Counted from the stretch's first letter, positions 18,259-27,209 are shown. The stretch: 64,000 nucleotides of DNA from CAWFQB01 sp965277875 (GCA_965277875.1 CBDIDV010000003.1:186001-250000); one strand, 5' to 3'. Notes: generated by a model not told the origin, from the sequence alone. Numbers and translations: made by a program.

Positions 18259-19197
18259 ATGAATTATGTCAAGCCGAACATGACGGCTGCCATGCCCGGC
18301 ACGGGCGTGACAAATGCCGTGCGTACCGGTGTCAAAGTAGACACGGGCGACCGGCGCAAATTCAAGTTCGATGAGCGCTTTATCGCTCCCATTATGATTA
18401 CCGTGATCCTGCTTGTCGGGCAGCTTACGGCCCACCTGCTCGACGACTACCGCAAGACCGCCCTCGCCATTACGACAAGCATACTGACCGAACTTGTCCT
18501 GGGGCGGCTGTTCACGGGCAAGTGGCCGCATCTGGCGAGCGCGTATGTGTCGGGTATCAGCGTGGGCATCCTGCTGCGCTCGCCCGAATACTGGCCGTTC
18601 GCGATGTGCGCCGCCATTTCGGTCGCCTCCAAGTACGTGATCCGCATCAACGGGCGGCATCTGTGGAACCCGTCCAATCTGGGCATCGTGTGTATGCTCC
18701 TCCTCGTGCCGCAGTACGTGTATACCCTCAGCACGCAGTTCAGCAACACGGTCTGGCCGATGCTCGTGATCTGGTCGCTGGGCTGCGTCATCATTTATCG
18801 GCTGAAACGCTTTCACATCTGCGCCACGTACATCGGCTTTTTCGTGTTCTACGCCCTGCTGCGAACCGGGCTGTCACACGACGCGGGGCCGTTTGTGGCC
18901 CGCTTCAAATCCGAGGTCGCGCCCATCACCGGCCCGATGTACCAGTTGTTTATCTTCTTCATGATCACCGACCCCAAGACGACCGTAAAGTCGCGTTCGG
19001 GGCAGATGCTCGTGGCCTTTTTGGTTGCCAGCGCGGAGAACGTGTTCCGCATGTACGGCTCGTTCGCCACGTTCGCGCCCGGATCACTGGCCGAGATCGT
19101 GTCCTCCCACGCGCCCTACTTCGCCCTGACCCTGATGGGGCCGAGCGCCAACCTCATCGAAATCCTGCGCGCCCGACGCAAAGCCAAAATCGCATGA
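18259..19197 (+). CDS. UnbU-like membrane protein related to RnfD/NqrB
   Basis: 312 residues with about nine hydrophobic segments. The segment ASKYVIRINGRHLWNPSNLGIV and the later MITDPKTTVKSRSGQM match the RnfD/NqrB family, in which such loops lie near the flavin site, and in particular the UnbU group found next to UnbV in enediyne clusters and also widely outside them. The FMN-binding Ser/Thr motif is not certain. No other Rnf or Nqr subunit gene is nearby, so a redox pump is unlikely. Its position directly after two ASPIC/UnbV proteins suggests joint function, possibly in assembling or exporting something across the membrane (inference). Its stop overlaps the ATG of the BrnT gene (ATGA). 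Confidence 0.82.
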   Translation: MNYVKPNMTAAMPGTGVTNAVRTGVKVDTGDRRKFKFDERFIAPIMITVILLVGQLTAHLLDDYRKTALAITTSILTELVLGRLFTGKWPHLASAYVSGISVGILLRSPEYWPFAMCAAISVASKYVIRINGRHLWNPSNLGIVCMLLLVPQYVYTLSTQFSNTVWPMLVIWSLGCVIIYRLKRFHICATYIGFFVFYALLRTGLSHDAGPFVARFKSEVAPITGPMYQLFIFFMITDPKTTVKSRSGQMLVAFLVASAENVFRMYGSFATFAPGSLAEIVSSHAPYFALTLMGPSANLIEILRARRKAKIA

Positions 19198-19469
19198 GAT
19201 TCGCCTGGAGTCAGGATAAAGCCACCAGCAATCAACGTAAACACAATGTCACCTTTGAGGAAGCGTCCTCTGTGTTTGCAGACGCGTTATCATTAGTGAT
19301 AGAGGACATGCTTCACTCCGAGGAAGAAGTACGTTCTATTATTGTTGGCTTGTCTGTGCGGCAGCGGCTTCTCGTTGTTGTGTATACGGAGACAGGAAAT
19401 ACAACCCGCATTATTAGCGCTCGGCTGGCAACTGCCCGCGAAAGAAAGCAATATGAACAAGGAACATGA
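19194..19469 (+). CDS. brnT: BrnT-family toxin
   Basis: 91 residues, typical length for BrnT. The start is the ATG at 19194 that overlaps the previous stop (ATGA). It shows the family pattern FAWSQDKATSNQRKHNVTFEEASSVFAD, then LLVVVYTE, IRIISARLATARERKQYEQG near the C-terminus. Family knowledge: BrnT is a RelE-fold ribonuclease that cleaves mRNA and is held by the product of the next gene. The pair is embedded in the UnbU-glutaminase gene string by overlaps on both sides. Overlap with the downstream antitoxin gene is 17 bp. Confidence 0.88.
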   Translation: MRFAWSQDKATSNQRKHNVTFEEASSVFADALSLVIEDMLHSEEEVRSIIVGLSVRQRLLVVVYTETGNTTRIISARLATARERKQYEQGT

Positions 19470-19710
19470 ACAAGCCGAACTTCAAACAGACGACATGGAA
19501 GATATGCTGCCGGAGTATGACTTTTCCGGCGGTGTACGGGGCAAGTACGCGGCCCAGTATAAAGCAAGCAGCAATGTTGTTGTTCTGGATGAAGATGTAG
19601 CGCGGGCGTTTCCGAACGCCGAGTCAGTCAATCAGGCATTACGCATGTTGGTGCAGGTAGCGCAGTGCAATGACCTGTCAAGGAATACCATTGAGATCGT
19701 CAAAGAGTAG
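19453..19710 (+). CDS. Antitoxin partner of BrnT
   Basis: 85 residues from ATG 19453 (AAAGAAAG upstream); a longer reading from further upstream is antisense in character and not used. The sequence MLPEYDFSGGVRGKYAAQY..NVVVLDEDVARAFPNAESVNQALRML is a common antitoxin type found behind BrnT and related toxins; the C-terminal part resembles a ribbon-helix-helix DNA-binding domain, which usually autorepresses the pair. It is not the classical BrnA type. The end overlaps the next coding region. Confidence 0.8.
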   Translation: MNKEHEQAELQTDDMEDMLPEYDFSGGVRGKYAAQYKASSNVVVLDEDVARAFPNAESVNQALRMLVQVAQCNDLSRNTIEIVKE

Positions 19711-22291
19711 ATTTGTTCAACCCGTTCTGCTGGCCTGCGCCCTGGCGTTGGGGCTTGCACCTGACGCGGCGCGGGCTGAGGACAGCCTACCCGCGTTTCG
19801 CCCGCCCGCCGTGCCGCTCGTCACGTTTGACCCGTTTTTGAGCGTGTGGTCGGAAGCGGACAAACTGACCGACGATGTACCCCGGCACTGGACGCACCGC
19901 CCCCATCCACTTATAAGCCTGATCCGCATTGATGGGCGCGCGTACCGCCTGATGGGAAACACGCCCGCCGACACGCCCGCTCTGCCACAGACCGGCGTTC
20001 GCATTCTGCCCACGCGCAGCATTTACGACTTTGACAACGGGCAGGTTCACGTCACGCTGACGTTTATGACGCCTGCCCTGCCCCATGACCTGGACGTATT
20101 GGCGCGGCCCATCACGTACCTGACCTGGAACGTTAAGAGCGTGGATGGCGCGGCGCATGATGTCGCGCTATACGACAGCGTCAGTTCCCTGCTTGCCGTG
20201 AATCAGCCCTCCGAACAGGTGACTTGGCAAAAAGGGCAGGCGGGCAGCCTCGCGTGGGGACGAACCGGAACCCTAGAGCAGGCCGTGCTGGGCATGGGCG
20301 GCGACGATGTGCGCGTGAATTGGGGCTACGCATATCTCGCCGCATCCGGGCAGCAGGCAAAGTTCGGGGAGGGCGCAAACGACGCGCTGACCGCCGGGTT
20401 TGCGTCTAAGGGCAGCCTGCCCGCGAACGACGACACGCGCCAGCCTCGCGCCGCAAGTGATGCCGAGCCGGTTGTGGCCTGCACATTCGATCTGGGCAAG
20501 GTGGGAGCCGCACCCGTGTCGCGCCACGCTCTTGTAGCCTACGATGAAGTGTATGCCATCAAATACTTCGGCCAAAAGCTGCGTCCGTATTGGGCGCGAA
20601 ACGGGGCCACAATCGGCGATTTGCTTCAGACGGCGGAGAAAGAGTACGCCGGCCTGAGTACGCGCTGCGCCGCGTTCGACCGCGAATTCATGGCCGACTT
20701 AAAACAGGCGGGCGGCGAACGGTACATGCAGATCGCCACGCTCGCGTACCGCCAGTGCCTTGCCGGGAACGGGCTTGCCGCCGACGCCAATAAGCAGCCG
20801 CTTCTCTTTACCAAAGAAAACACCAGCAACGGCGACATCGCGACCGTGGACGTGATCTTTCCCATGTCGCCCATGATGCTGTGGCTCAGTCCCACGCTGT
20901 CCAAAGCCATGCTGGTCTCGAACCTCGATTATGCCGCCTCGCCCCGATGGAAGTTTCCGAACGCGCCGCACGACCTGGGAACGTACCCCATCGCGCGCGG
21001 CACGGACGACGGCGGCGAGGGTATGCCCGTCGAGGAAAGCGGCAACATGCTGCTGATGTGCGACGCCATCGCCAAAAGCGAGGGCAGCGCGCGTTTCGTC
21101 GCCAAATGGTGGCCCAAGCTGACGCAGTGGGAACAGTATCTGGAAAAGTACGGCGACGACCCCGAAGATCAGCTTTGTACGGATGACTTCATGGGCCATC
21201 TCGCTCATAACGCCAATCTGTCCGTCAAGGCCATACTCGCGATTGCCGCGTATGGCGACCTGTGCCGGATGCGCGGCGATAGCAAAACGGCGGACAGAGT
21301 GCAGACGCTGGCCCGCAAATTCGCAATCCATTGGACGATGGCAGCAGGCGACGGCGACCACTATCGTCTTGCCTTCGACAGGCCCAATACGTGGAGCCAG
21401 AAGTACAATCTCGTGTGGGACAAGATACTCGGCCTGAACGTGTTTCCGAGTCAGGTGGCGCGGCAGGAGGTGGCGTACTACAAGAAGGTGATGCAGCCGT
21501 ATGGCGTGCCGCTGGACAGCCGCACCCATCTTACCAAAACCGACTGGTCGCTGTGGATCGCTACGCTCGCCGACGACCCAATGGATTTTGAGGCCATGAT
21601 CGCGCCCATCTACGACTATCTGAACACGACTACGGCGCGTATGCCGCTCGTGGACAGCTACGTGACCGACAACATCAAAAGCGACGGGATGCACGCGCGG
21701 CCCGTCATAGGCGGTCTGTTCGTCAAGATGCTGACCGCGCCGGGTATGTGGAAGAAGTGGGCGAGCAGAGACAAAATGAAAGTGGGCGAGTGGGCGCCTC
21801 TGCCGCCGCGCCCCATCGTGACCACGGTTGTGGCGACCTCGCAGACAGTTCCGCTGACCTGGCGCTACACCACGACCAAGCCCGACGGCGCGTGGGCGAA
21901 CGCAGGGTATGATGACGGCGCGTGGCAGACCGGGCAGGGCGCGTTCGGCAGCGCGGGAACGCCCGGAATCACGCCGCACACCGACTGGAAGAGCGCCGAC
22001 ATCTGGCTGCGCCGCGAGTTTACGCTGCCCGCGCAAATCAACGGCAACGACCCCAATTTGCAGTTCATGGCGTACCACGACGAGGACATCGAAGTATATG
22101 TCAACGGCGTACCGGCGGCGAAAGAAGGCGGCTTTGTCGCCAGCTACGAGCCGCTTGAAATCGGGCAGTCGGCCCGCGCCCTGCTCAAACCCGGCGCAAA
22201 GGTCGTGATCGCCGTCCACTGTCACCAGACCGAGGGCGGTCAGGGCGTAGATGTGGGCCTCTCCACCGTGACCCAGGCTGCGTCGAAATAA
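19691..22291 (+). CDS. Exported glutaminase-family protein (DUF4964/5127/4965/1793 type) with C-terminal beta-sandwich
   Basis: 866 residues from a TTG at 19691 (AAGGA 6 nt upstream); an ATG at 19670 is possible but overlaps the antitoxin gene more. A signal peptide ends near AARAEDS. The chain FDPFLSVWSEADKLTDDVPRHWTHRPHPL and later FTKENTSNGDIATVDVIFPMSP, GTDDGGEGMPVEESGNML and WSLWIATLADDPMDFEAMIAPIYDY are typical of the secreted glutaminase A family, first known from fungi and common in Bacteroidota and Armatimonadota. The last about 150 residues (RREFTLPAQINGNDPNLQFMAYHDEDIEVYVNG) form a carbohydrate-binding-like sandwich. Actual activity may differ, since many members are uncharacterised. 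Confidence 0.85.
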   Translation: MRSSKSRFVQPVLLACALALGLAPDAARAEDSLPAFRPPAVPLVTFDPFLSVWSEADKLTDDVPRHWTHRPHPLISLIRIDGRAYRLMGNTPADTPALPQTGVRILPTRSIYDFDNGQVHVTLTFMTPALPHDLDVLARPITYLTWNVKSVDGAAHDVALYDSVSSLLAVNQPSEQVTWQKGQAGSLAWGRTGTLEQAVLGMGGDDVRVNWGYAYLAASGQQAKFGEGANDALTAGFASKGSLPANDDTRQPRAASDAEPVVACTFDLGKVGAAPVSRHALVAYDEVYAIKYFGQKLRPYWARNGATIGDLLQTAEKEYAGLSTRCAAFDREFMADLKQAGGERYMQIATLAYRQCLAGNGLAADANKQPLLFTKENTSNGDIATVDVIFPMSPMMLWLSPTLSKAMLVSNLDYAASPRWKFPNAPHDLGTYPIARGTDDGGEGMPVEESGNMLLMCDAIAKSEGSARFVAKWWPKLTQWEQYLEKYGDDPEDQLCTDDFMGHLAHNANLSVKAILAIAAYGDLCRMRGDSKTADRVQTLARKFAIHWTMAAGDGDHYRLAFDRPNTWSQKYNLVWDKILGLNVFPSQVARQEVAYYKKVMQPYGVPLDSRTHLTKTDWSLWIATLADDPMDFEAMIAPIYDYLNTTTARMPLVDSYVTDNIKSDGMHARPVIGGLFVKMLTAPGMWKKWASRDKMKVGEWAPLPPRPIVTTVVATSQTVPLTWRYTTTKPDGAWANAGYDDGAWQTGQGAFGSAGTPGITPHTDWKSADIWLRREFTLPAQINGNDPNLQFMAYHDEDIEVYVNGVPAAKEGGFVASYEPLEIGQSARALLKPGAKVVIAVHCHQTEGGQGVDVGLSTVTQAASK

Positions 22292-22358
22292 CGTTCCGGC
22301 AGGTTTTCCGTCTGTCCGGTTTCCTGCATAAGAACAGAACGCGCACAGTCTACAAATC

Positions 22359-22400
22359 AACAAAGGGCCGCAAAAACATTCATTTTTGCGGCCCTTTGTT
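22359..22400. terminator. Bidirectional intrinsic terminator
   Basis: A perfect 18-bp inverted repeat (arms 22359-22376 and 22383-22400, core AAAGGGCCGCAAAAA) with a 6-nt loop, with A-rich and T-rich outer flanks. It lies between the convergent glutaminase-family and PEP-CTERM genes and can serve both. Confidence 0.85.
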
Positions 22401-22436
22401 TTCACCTGTGTTCCTCGGCACACGCCTCTGCCGCGC

Positions 22437-23099
22437 TTAGGCGCGGCGGCGCAGGCGGCGCAGGGCGAATGCGGTCCCGCTCAGGAAGGCTGCGCCGCAC
22501 AGCGCGGACGCGGACGGTTCCGGCACGGTTGTGAACACGCGCACCTGATCCACATTGCCGGCAGTGGTAAACCGCACAGATAGCGTGTTCGCGTTCACAA
22601 ACTGCACGAACTCATCCGCCGATTCCAGTCCCCTGCCCGGATCCCCATTGGGATAGTTTGTGGTCGTCAGTCCGAACTGCCCGTCCGTGGCGTCAAGCTG
22701 GCCGGCAGTGAAGATCACGCCCGCGATGGGCGTGTTGAACGTGATCGTCCCGCTGTAGGTCACGCTTCCCGTGGCGCCGGGGTTGTTGGAGTAGAGCATG
22801 AAACTGTTCAAAACGGTTCCGGCTCCAATCGTCGCGCTTGGTGTGGCCGTTCCCAGCGTCATCGCGCCCGGAAACACAGAGGGCGCGGTCAGGCTGACGG
22901 TCAGCGGGGTCGTGACAAACGCGCTCTGCTGCTCGGCGAACGCGAACAGCGTAGTCGCGCTTGCCGCGCCGTTGATACCGACATTCACGGGCGCGGGGCC
23001 AAAGACGATGCTGCCGGTTGTCACCTGAGCGTGGGACGGCGTGGAAAACAGACCGAGTAACAGGGCCGCAGTCAGGGCGAGTGGATAGGTTCGATACAT
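22437..23099 (-). CDS. PEP-CTERM domain protein
   Basis: 220 residues from ATG 23099 (AGGAG 10 nt upstream). An N-terminal signal peptide (ALTAALLLGLFSTPSHA) is followed by a Thr/Ser/Gly-rich beta-type domain. The C-terminus has the sorting signal VPEPSASALCGAAFLSGTAFALRRLRRRA-like triad: PEP motif, hydrophobic helix, Arg cluster. Such proteins are processed by an EpsH/exosortase system and go to the surface or matrix; no exosortase gene is in this window. Function unknown. Confidence 0.88.
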   Translation of the reverse strand: MYRTYPLALTAALLLGLFSTPSHAQVTTGSIVFGPAPVNVGINGAASATTLFAFAEQQSAFVTTPLTVSLTAPSVFPGAMTLGTATPSATIGAGTVLNSFMLYSNNPGATGSVTYSGTITFNTPIAGVIFTAGQLDATDGQFGLTTTNYPNGDPGRGLESADEFVQFVNANTLSVRFTTAGNVDQVRVFTTVPEPSASALCGAAFLSGTAFALRRLRRRA

Positions 23100-23502
23100 G
23101 CTTGATTTCTCCTGCTTATGCTCTTCGGCAAAGACCTGCCGCGAGCGGGCAGGCTGGAAGAGGCTGACGTGGTCGTATCGCGCAAAGCGGTGCGCGAACC
23201 GGGCGCTGACACAAGATCTGCGCGATACAACGTCGAGGATCGTACATTTGACCGTAACACCCGCGCAGGCGGAATAAAAGAGCAGGCACAAGCTAGATAG
23301 CTATGGTGGCTATTAACACCAGCGTGTTTGTTCTGCCTGCCTTCTTATGCGGAGATTTGACGCAGACGGGCAGCCAGAGTTCATACGCATTGGATTATTT
23401 TTCAGGCAGTTTATGGCGGCGCGTAAAAAGCCGACCCGCTCCGCTTTGGAGTGGGTCGGCTCTGTTCATCCGAGAAGTGGGGTAAGTCTCGCCGAGCGCG
23501 TT
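23100..23502. other. Intergenic region with terminator-like hairpin
   Basis: About 400 bp between two minus-strand genes. The hairpin at 23429-23461 (AGCCGACCCGCTCC, loop, GGAGTGGGTCGGCT, one mismatch) could end transcription of the upstream serpin gene. Short open frames here have no sign of coding. Confidence 0.5.
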
Positions 23503-24798
23503 TTAACTTCCGCCCGCCGTCGGGTCTACGATCACGCCCATGAACAGCAATGCACCCGTTTTGTCGTCGCGAATGGCGCAGAAAAACGGATGATCCATCG
23601 TCATCTGAAACCGAGAGCCGGATCCTCCTACTGAGCCTGTGCCGACAGCAGTTACGGCGGCGGCCTCCGTGCCTTCCTCGTCCACTTTGAGGAACGTTTT
23701 ATGCTTCACGTACTCGATGAAGATGTTACCGTTCGTGGGCGGGGCAATGCCGGTCAGGTCAGCGAGTTTTTGGTCAAACGCCTGCGCCATACCCAGCGTA
23801 GAAAGCGGGGTTTTTAAGTCGGCGCTGTATTCCGACTGGAAGCGCGGCAGGCCCACACTGCCCTCTGCATCTTTGGAGCCTGCTATCCATGCGTTCAGGG
23901 CGTCCCCGGACAGGCCGGCAACAAACGCGTTCCAATCCGTTCCCACGTCCGGCAGGGCCACGATCAGGCTCAGGCGTCCCGCCCCGTAGGGCAGGCGTGC
24001 GACCTGAAAGTTTGCGCCCTTGTAGTAACTGTATGTGCCGCTTTGATTCATCATCTGCGCGGTCGTGGTCGTGCCGTCCAGGCGTGTAAATGGAGTAGGT
24101 TTTGTGTACGTTGGATCAAAGGGCATTGTCCACTTGCCCTTGAAGTACACGGCATTGACGATGATGGCGACAAGGCTGTTGTAGTCATCCGGCCCGACAA
24201 TACTTGTGATTTTGCCCTCGGTGTGCTGGCTGGCCCAGGCGTTGATGTTGGCGGGAGCGCCCGCCAGATCGCCGATCTCGCTGCCATAGTACGTGGTGTT
24301 GGCCGTCAGGAAGGCGGGCAGCACCTGCGCGCTCGCTTTGTGTATCCACAGGCTGTTGGCGATGTCCAGTTGTACTTTGGGGTCTGTGCTGACAAGACTG
24401 GCCTGCAAAGCGGCGTTCGCGGTGTCTATATCTGCGGGGCTTTTGCCGCTCAGGTGCAGCGCCTGCGCGATGCCTGCGAGCGTATCGCCTTTCGCGCCGT
24501 TTTCCACGATTTCAAGCGCGAGCGCGATACTCGTGGGCGACACAAACACATTTTGCGTGGCGTCGGCCTTGACCAACTGCCCGAACACGTCGAAGCCGAA
24601 CGCGTTGTTAGAAGCTACAAGGCCGCTGTCTACGGGCAGGCCGCGCGTTACAGCATCCGCCACGGCAGACGGCAGCGAAGATGTGGAGGGCGCGTTAGTC
24701 GTTGGCCCCCCTCCCCCACCCCCGCAGCCGCACAGCACAGCGGGCAGCAGGGATAGAACAGCAAGCGCAGGCGAAACGCGGGCAGGACGATGAACCAT
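23503..24798 (-). CDS. Serpin-family protease inhibitor, probable lipoprotein
   Basis: 431 residues from ATG 24798, preceded by GAGGAG. A signal segment ends in LPAVLCGCGGGGGG, which suggests lipidation at a cysteine and a Gly linker. The serpin core is clear: NVFVSPTSIALALEIVENGAKGDT (helix B region), IVNAVYFKGKWTMPFD, and near the end KTFLKVDEEGTEAAAVTAV, the hinge of the reactive loop, followed by DHPFFCAIRDDKTGALLFMGVIVDP. The hinge with small residues (GTEAAAVTA) fits an inhibitory serpin. The loop GTGSVGGSGS is Gly/Ser-rich, so the target protease is not predictable. Located outside the cytoplasm, it may protect surface proteins. Confidence 0.93.
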   Translation of the reverse strand: MVHRPARVSPALAVLSLLPAVLCGCGGGGGGPTTNAPSTSSLPSAVADAVTRGLPVDSGLVASNNAFGFDVFGQLVKADATQNVFVSPTSIALALEIVENGAKGDTLAGIAQALHLSGKSPADIDTANAALQASLVSTDPKVQLDIANSLWIHKASAQVLPAFLTANTTYYGSEIGDLAGAPANINAWASQHTEGKITSIVGPDDYNSLVAIIVNAVYFKGKWTMPFDPTYTKPTPFTRLDGTTTTAQMMNQSGTYSYYKGANFQVARLPYGAGRLSLIVALPDVGTDWNAFVAGLSGDALNAWIAGSKDAEGSVGLPRFQSEYSADLKTPLSTLGMAQAFDQKLADLTGIAPPTNGNIFIEYVKHKTFLKVDEEGTEAAAVTAVGTGSVGGSGSRFQMTMDHPFFCAIRDDKTGALLFMGVIVDPTAGGS

Positions 24799-25216
24799 AA
24801 GAACTCCTCTTCGTGTTGACGGCAGCAGATGAACGGCACGGAAGCCGTGACGCGCAGGACGGCAGAAGCGCCTGCGGTCAAAACGCAACAGCGATGGCGC
24901 AATGCCGAATTGGGAGGATGCACATCCAAACAAGGGGGTACTTTATGGTAGCAAAATAAGGTCGCCTGCGTCAATGCCCTGCCGTGGAAAAGAAACATTT
25001 TTTGCGCGTAATGCTGAACATTATTTTAGAATGACGTATTTTGTCATAGGTGGGCGTTTTGCCTTGCGATGCCCTGTGGCACGTCGAAAATTTCTGCGGT
25101 CAGCCACAACGGTAGATAAGCCACGGCGCTTCTGACGCGGAATAATTCGCAGCACGTGCCGTTGTTCGCAGCGAGACAACGCACATATTTAACGCTAAAT
25201 CAGACGGGAAGATACC
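24799..25216. other. Divergent intergenic region
   Basis: About 420 bp between the divergent serpin and aldo/keto reductase genes, so both promoters must lie here. Nothing more specific is supported; a moderately AT-rich stretch at 24990-25050 is the likeliest promoter zone. Confidence 0.4.
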
Positions 25217-26299
25217 ATGAAAACGACACGACGCGACTTCATGAAACACAGCGCCGCTGTAACGGGCGCGGCAGGATTGGCGATGGGCGCGCAGGCCGGG
25301 GCGCAGAACTTGAACACGGACGCGGGCGCGGCCCCCGCCGTGGCTCCCGGCGCGATGAAGACGCCTGCCAGTACGCGCAAGGGCGATATGCTGTACAGGA
25401 CGCTGGGCCGCACGGGCGAGCAGGTATCGCTTGTGGGCCTGGGCGGCTTTCACATCGGCAAGCAGGATACGGAAGAGGAAAGTATCAGCATCATCCATGC
25501 CGCCATTGACCGGGGCATCAACTTCATGGACAATAGCTGGGACTACAACGAAGGCAAAAGCGAAGTTCGCATGGGCAAGGCGCTCGCAACCGGCGGCTAC
25601 CGCCAAAAAGTGTTCCTGATGACCAAGAACGACGGGCGTACCAAAGCCGAATACGACAAGCAGCTCAACGAGTCGCTGACGCGGCTGCAAACCGATCACA
25701 TTGATCTGGTGCAGTTCCATGAGGTGATTCGGCTGGACGATCCCGACCGTATTTTCGCGCCCGGAGCCGCGCTTCAGGCCGCAATGGACGCTAAAAAAGC
25801 GGGCAAAATCCGCTACATTGGGTTTACGGGCCACAAAGACCCCCTCGTGCATCTGCGAATGCTCGACATCGCCGACAAGCACGGCTTTCAGTTCGACACG
25901 GTACAGATGCCCATTAACATCATGGACGCGCACTTTCGCAGCTTTACACAGCATGTCCTGCCCCGACTGGTCAAGCAGAACATCGGCGTCCTGGGCATGA
26001 AAACGTTCGGCGACCATTTCATTCTGGACAATGTTCTCAGCACGGGCGCGGCCACGCCGATACAGATGCTGCATTTCTCGATGACAATGCCCACGTCCGT
26101 CGTGGTCACGGGCATTGACAGCATGAAGATATTGGATCAGGCGTGCGAGGCCGTCAAGACATTCAAACCGATGTCCCGTGAGGAGATCGCGGGCCTGCTC
26201 AACCGCACACGCGTCGCCGCCGCCGATGGCGCATACGAACTGTTCAAGACCACGGCGCACTTCGACAGCACGGCCAAGAACCCGCAGTGGCTCGGCTGA
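25217..26299 (+). CDS. Tat-exported aldo/keto reductase
   Basis: 360 residues. The N-terminus TTRRDFMKHSAAVTGAAG is a twin-arginine signal (RRDFMK), so the enzyme is exported folded. The reductase core follows from about residue 58: D105 and Y110 in FMDNSWDY, K137 in LMTKND, H168 in VQFHEV. The C-terminal NADP-binding part is less conserved (VVVTGIDSMKILDQA). Similar Tat-type reductases are frequent in Planctomycetes, Acidobacteria and Armatimonadota, with unknown substrates. It is monocistronic, with a strong terminator just downstream. Confidence 0.92.
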   Translation: MKTTRRDFMKHSAAVTGAAGLAMGAQAGAQNLNTDAGAAPAVAPGAMKTPASTRKGDMLYRTLGRTGEQVSLVGLGGFHIGKQDTEEESISIIHAAIDRGINFMDNSWDYNEGKSEVRMGKALATGGYRQKVFLMTKNDGRTKAEYDKQLNESLTRLQTDHIDLVQFHEVIRLDDPDRIFAPGAALQAAMDAKKAGKIRYIGFTGHKDPLVHLRMLDIADKHGFQFDTVQMPINIMDAHFRSFTQHVLPRLVKQNIGVLGMKTFGDHFILDNVLSTGAATPIQMLHFSMTMPTSVVVTGIDSMKILDQACEAVKTFKPMSREEIAGLLNRTRVAAADGAYELFKTTAHFDSTAKNPQWLG

Positions 26300-26337
26300 C
26301 GCGCCTGCACTCAGGAGGCGAACGACTGCCATTTGAC

Positions 26338-26379
26338 GAAACAGCGAGAACCATTTTGGCTCTCGCTGTTTCTTTTTTT
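26338..26379 (+). terminator. Intrinsic terminator
   Basis: Arms GAAACAGCGAGA (26338-26349) and TCTCGCTGTTTC (26361-26372) followed by a run of seven T. It ends transcription of the aldo/keto reductase gene. Confidence 0.88.
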
Positions 26380-26459
26380 GTTTCAGGTTCAGACGTAAAG
26401 CCGCACAGCAGCAGGGCTGTGCGGCGGCGAATTTTCAATGCGGCGAAGGCCGTGACTGA

Positions 26460-26819
26460 TTAGGAGCGCGGAATGAAGTGCAAAACCAGCGCGGTCAAGC
26501 TGAGGACAAGAATGCTGATGGCGATGCCCATTGCTACGATGCGGCTTTGCGGCATGGACGGCGCGGGCTTTCTTTTCGGGTTGGCGACGGCCTGCCGCCA
26601 GGGCCGCTCAATCCCTGTGCCGCACGACGCGCACTCGGTATCGGCAGGGAACACCATAAAGCCGCAGTTCCGGCATCTATCCAGAGCGACCAGGGCGCGG
26701 GTTTTATGCAGGTCGGCGACCGACAGCCGGCGCGTCTTGTCCAGCGGCACGGGCGGTGTGCAGCGGGGGCAGACGGGGGCATTGGCGGGGAGCGCGTTAC
26801 CACAGGTACGACAATACAT
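26460..26819 (-). CDS. Zinc-ribbon membrane protein
   Basis: 119 residues. Two zinc-ribbon modules: C3-x2-C6 with C17-x2-C20 at the N-terminus, and RCRNCG with ECASCG in the middle. A C-terminal hydrophobic helix (VAMGIAISILVLSLTALVLHF) anchors the protein. The ribbons are probably cytoplasmic. Such small two-ribbon tail-anchored proteins are common but unassigned; binding of a partner protein or nucleic acid is possible. Confidence 0.75.
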   Translation of the reverse strand: MYCRTCGNALPANAPVCPRCTPPVPLDKTRRLSVADLHKTRALVALDRCRNCGFMVFPADTECASCGTGIERPWRQAVANPKRKPAPSMPQSRIVAMGIAISILVLSLTALVLHFIPRS

Positions 26820-27209
26820 GGTTCTTTCCTTCGGCTCTTCTTGACTGCTGAGATCTATTGTAAGTGCGCTAATGTAAGTACGCTAAATCGCAGCAGCGCC
26901 GCGACAGACGCGGGAGATCGCAGACGAGAGCCGACAGGCGAAACAGGTTCCTCTCATCCCTTCAATTTATCAAATTAAGTTGTCAAATCGAGTCAGCAAA
27001 TTTAACGCTGCAGTGTAGGCTCGCTTTGAAATTTGCAGCATCGTGGTTCAACCGGAGCGCTGCTTTGCAATTCAGTGGTGACACCAACAAAAGCAGCAAT
27101 TGAATTCCACAGGCCTGCACACCCTCTATTTTATCATACGATGACAAAACGTGGCGGCATTCAAGGCGTGACATCTTCGCAGGTTCAGCGGCTATAATTT
27201 TCGGCGCTG
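26820..27209. other. AT-rich intergenic region
   Basis: 390 bp without a convincing gene. It is clearly more AT-rich than its surroundings (26980-27140), which may mark promoter DNA for the zinc-ribbon gene or old horizontally acquired sequence. No terminator with a T-run is evident. Confidence 0.4.

Noticed and set aside
18259..19197. RnfD subunit of a complete Rnf ion pump
   Set aside because: No rnfA, B, C, E or G gene is near; the neighbours are UnbV-type proteins, so the UnbU group fits better.
20699..22423. 574-codon minus-strand open frame opposite the glutaminase-family gene
   Set aside because: Antisense shadow that even crosses the bidirectional terminator; no motifs.
25100..26332. 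Long minus-strand open frame opposite the Tat-exported aldo/keto reductase
   Set aside because: It mirrors the reductase gene, has no family-like motifs, and arises from GC-rich codon structure.
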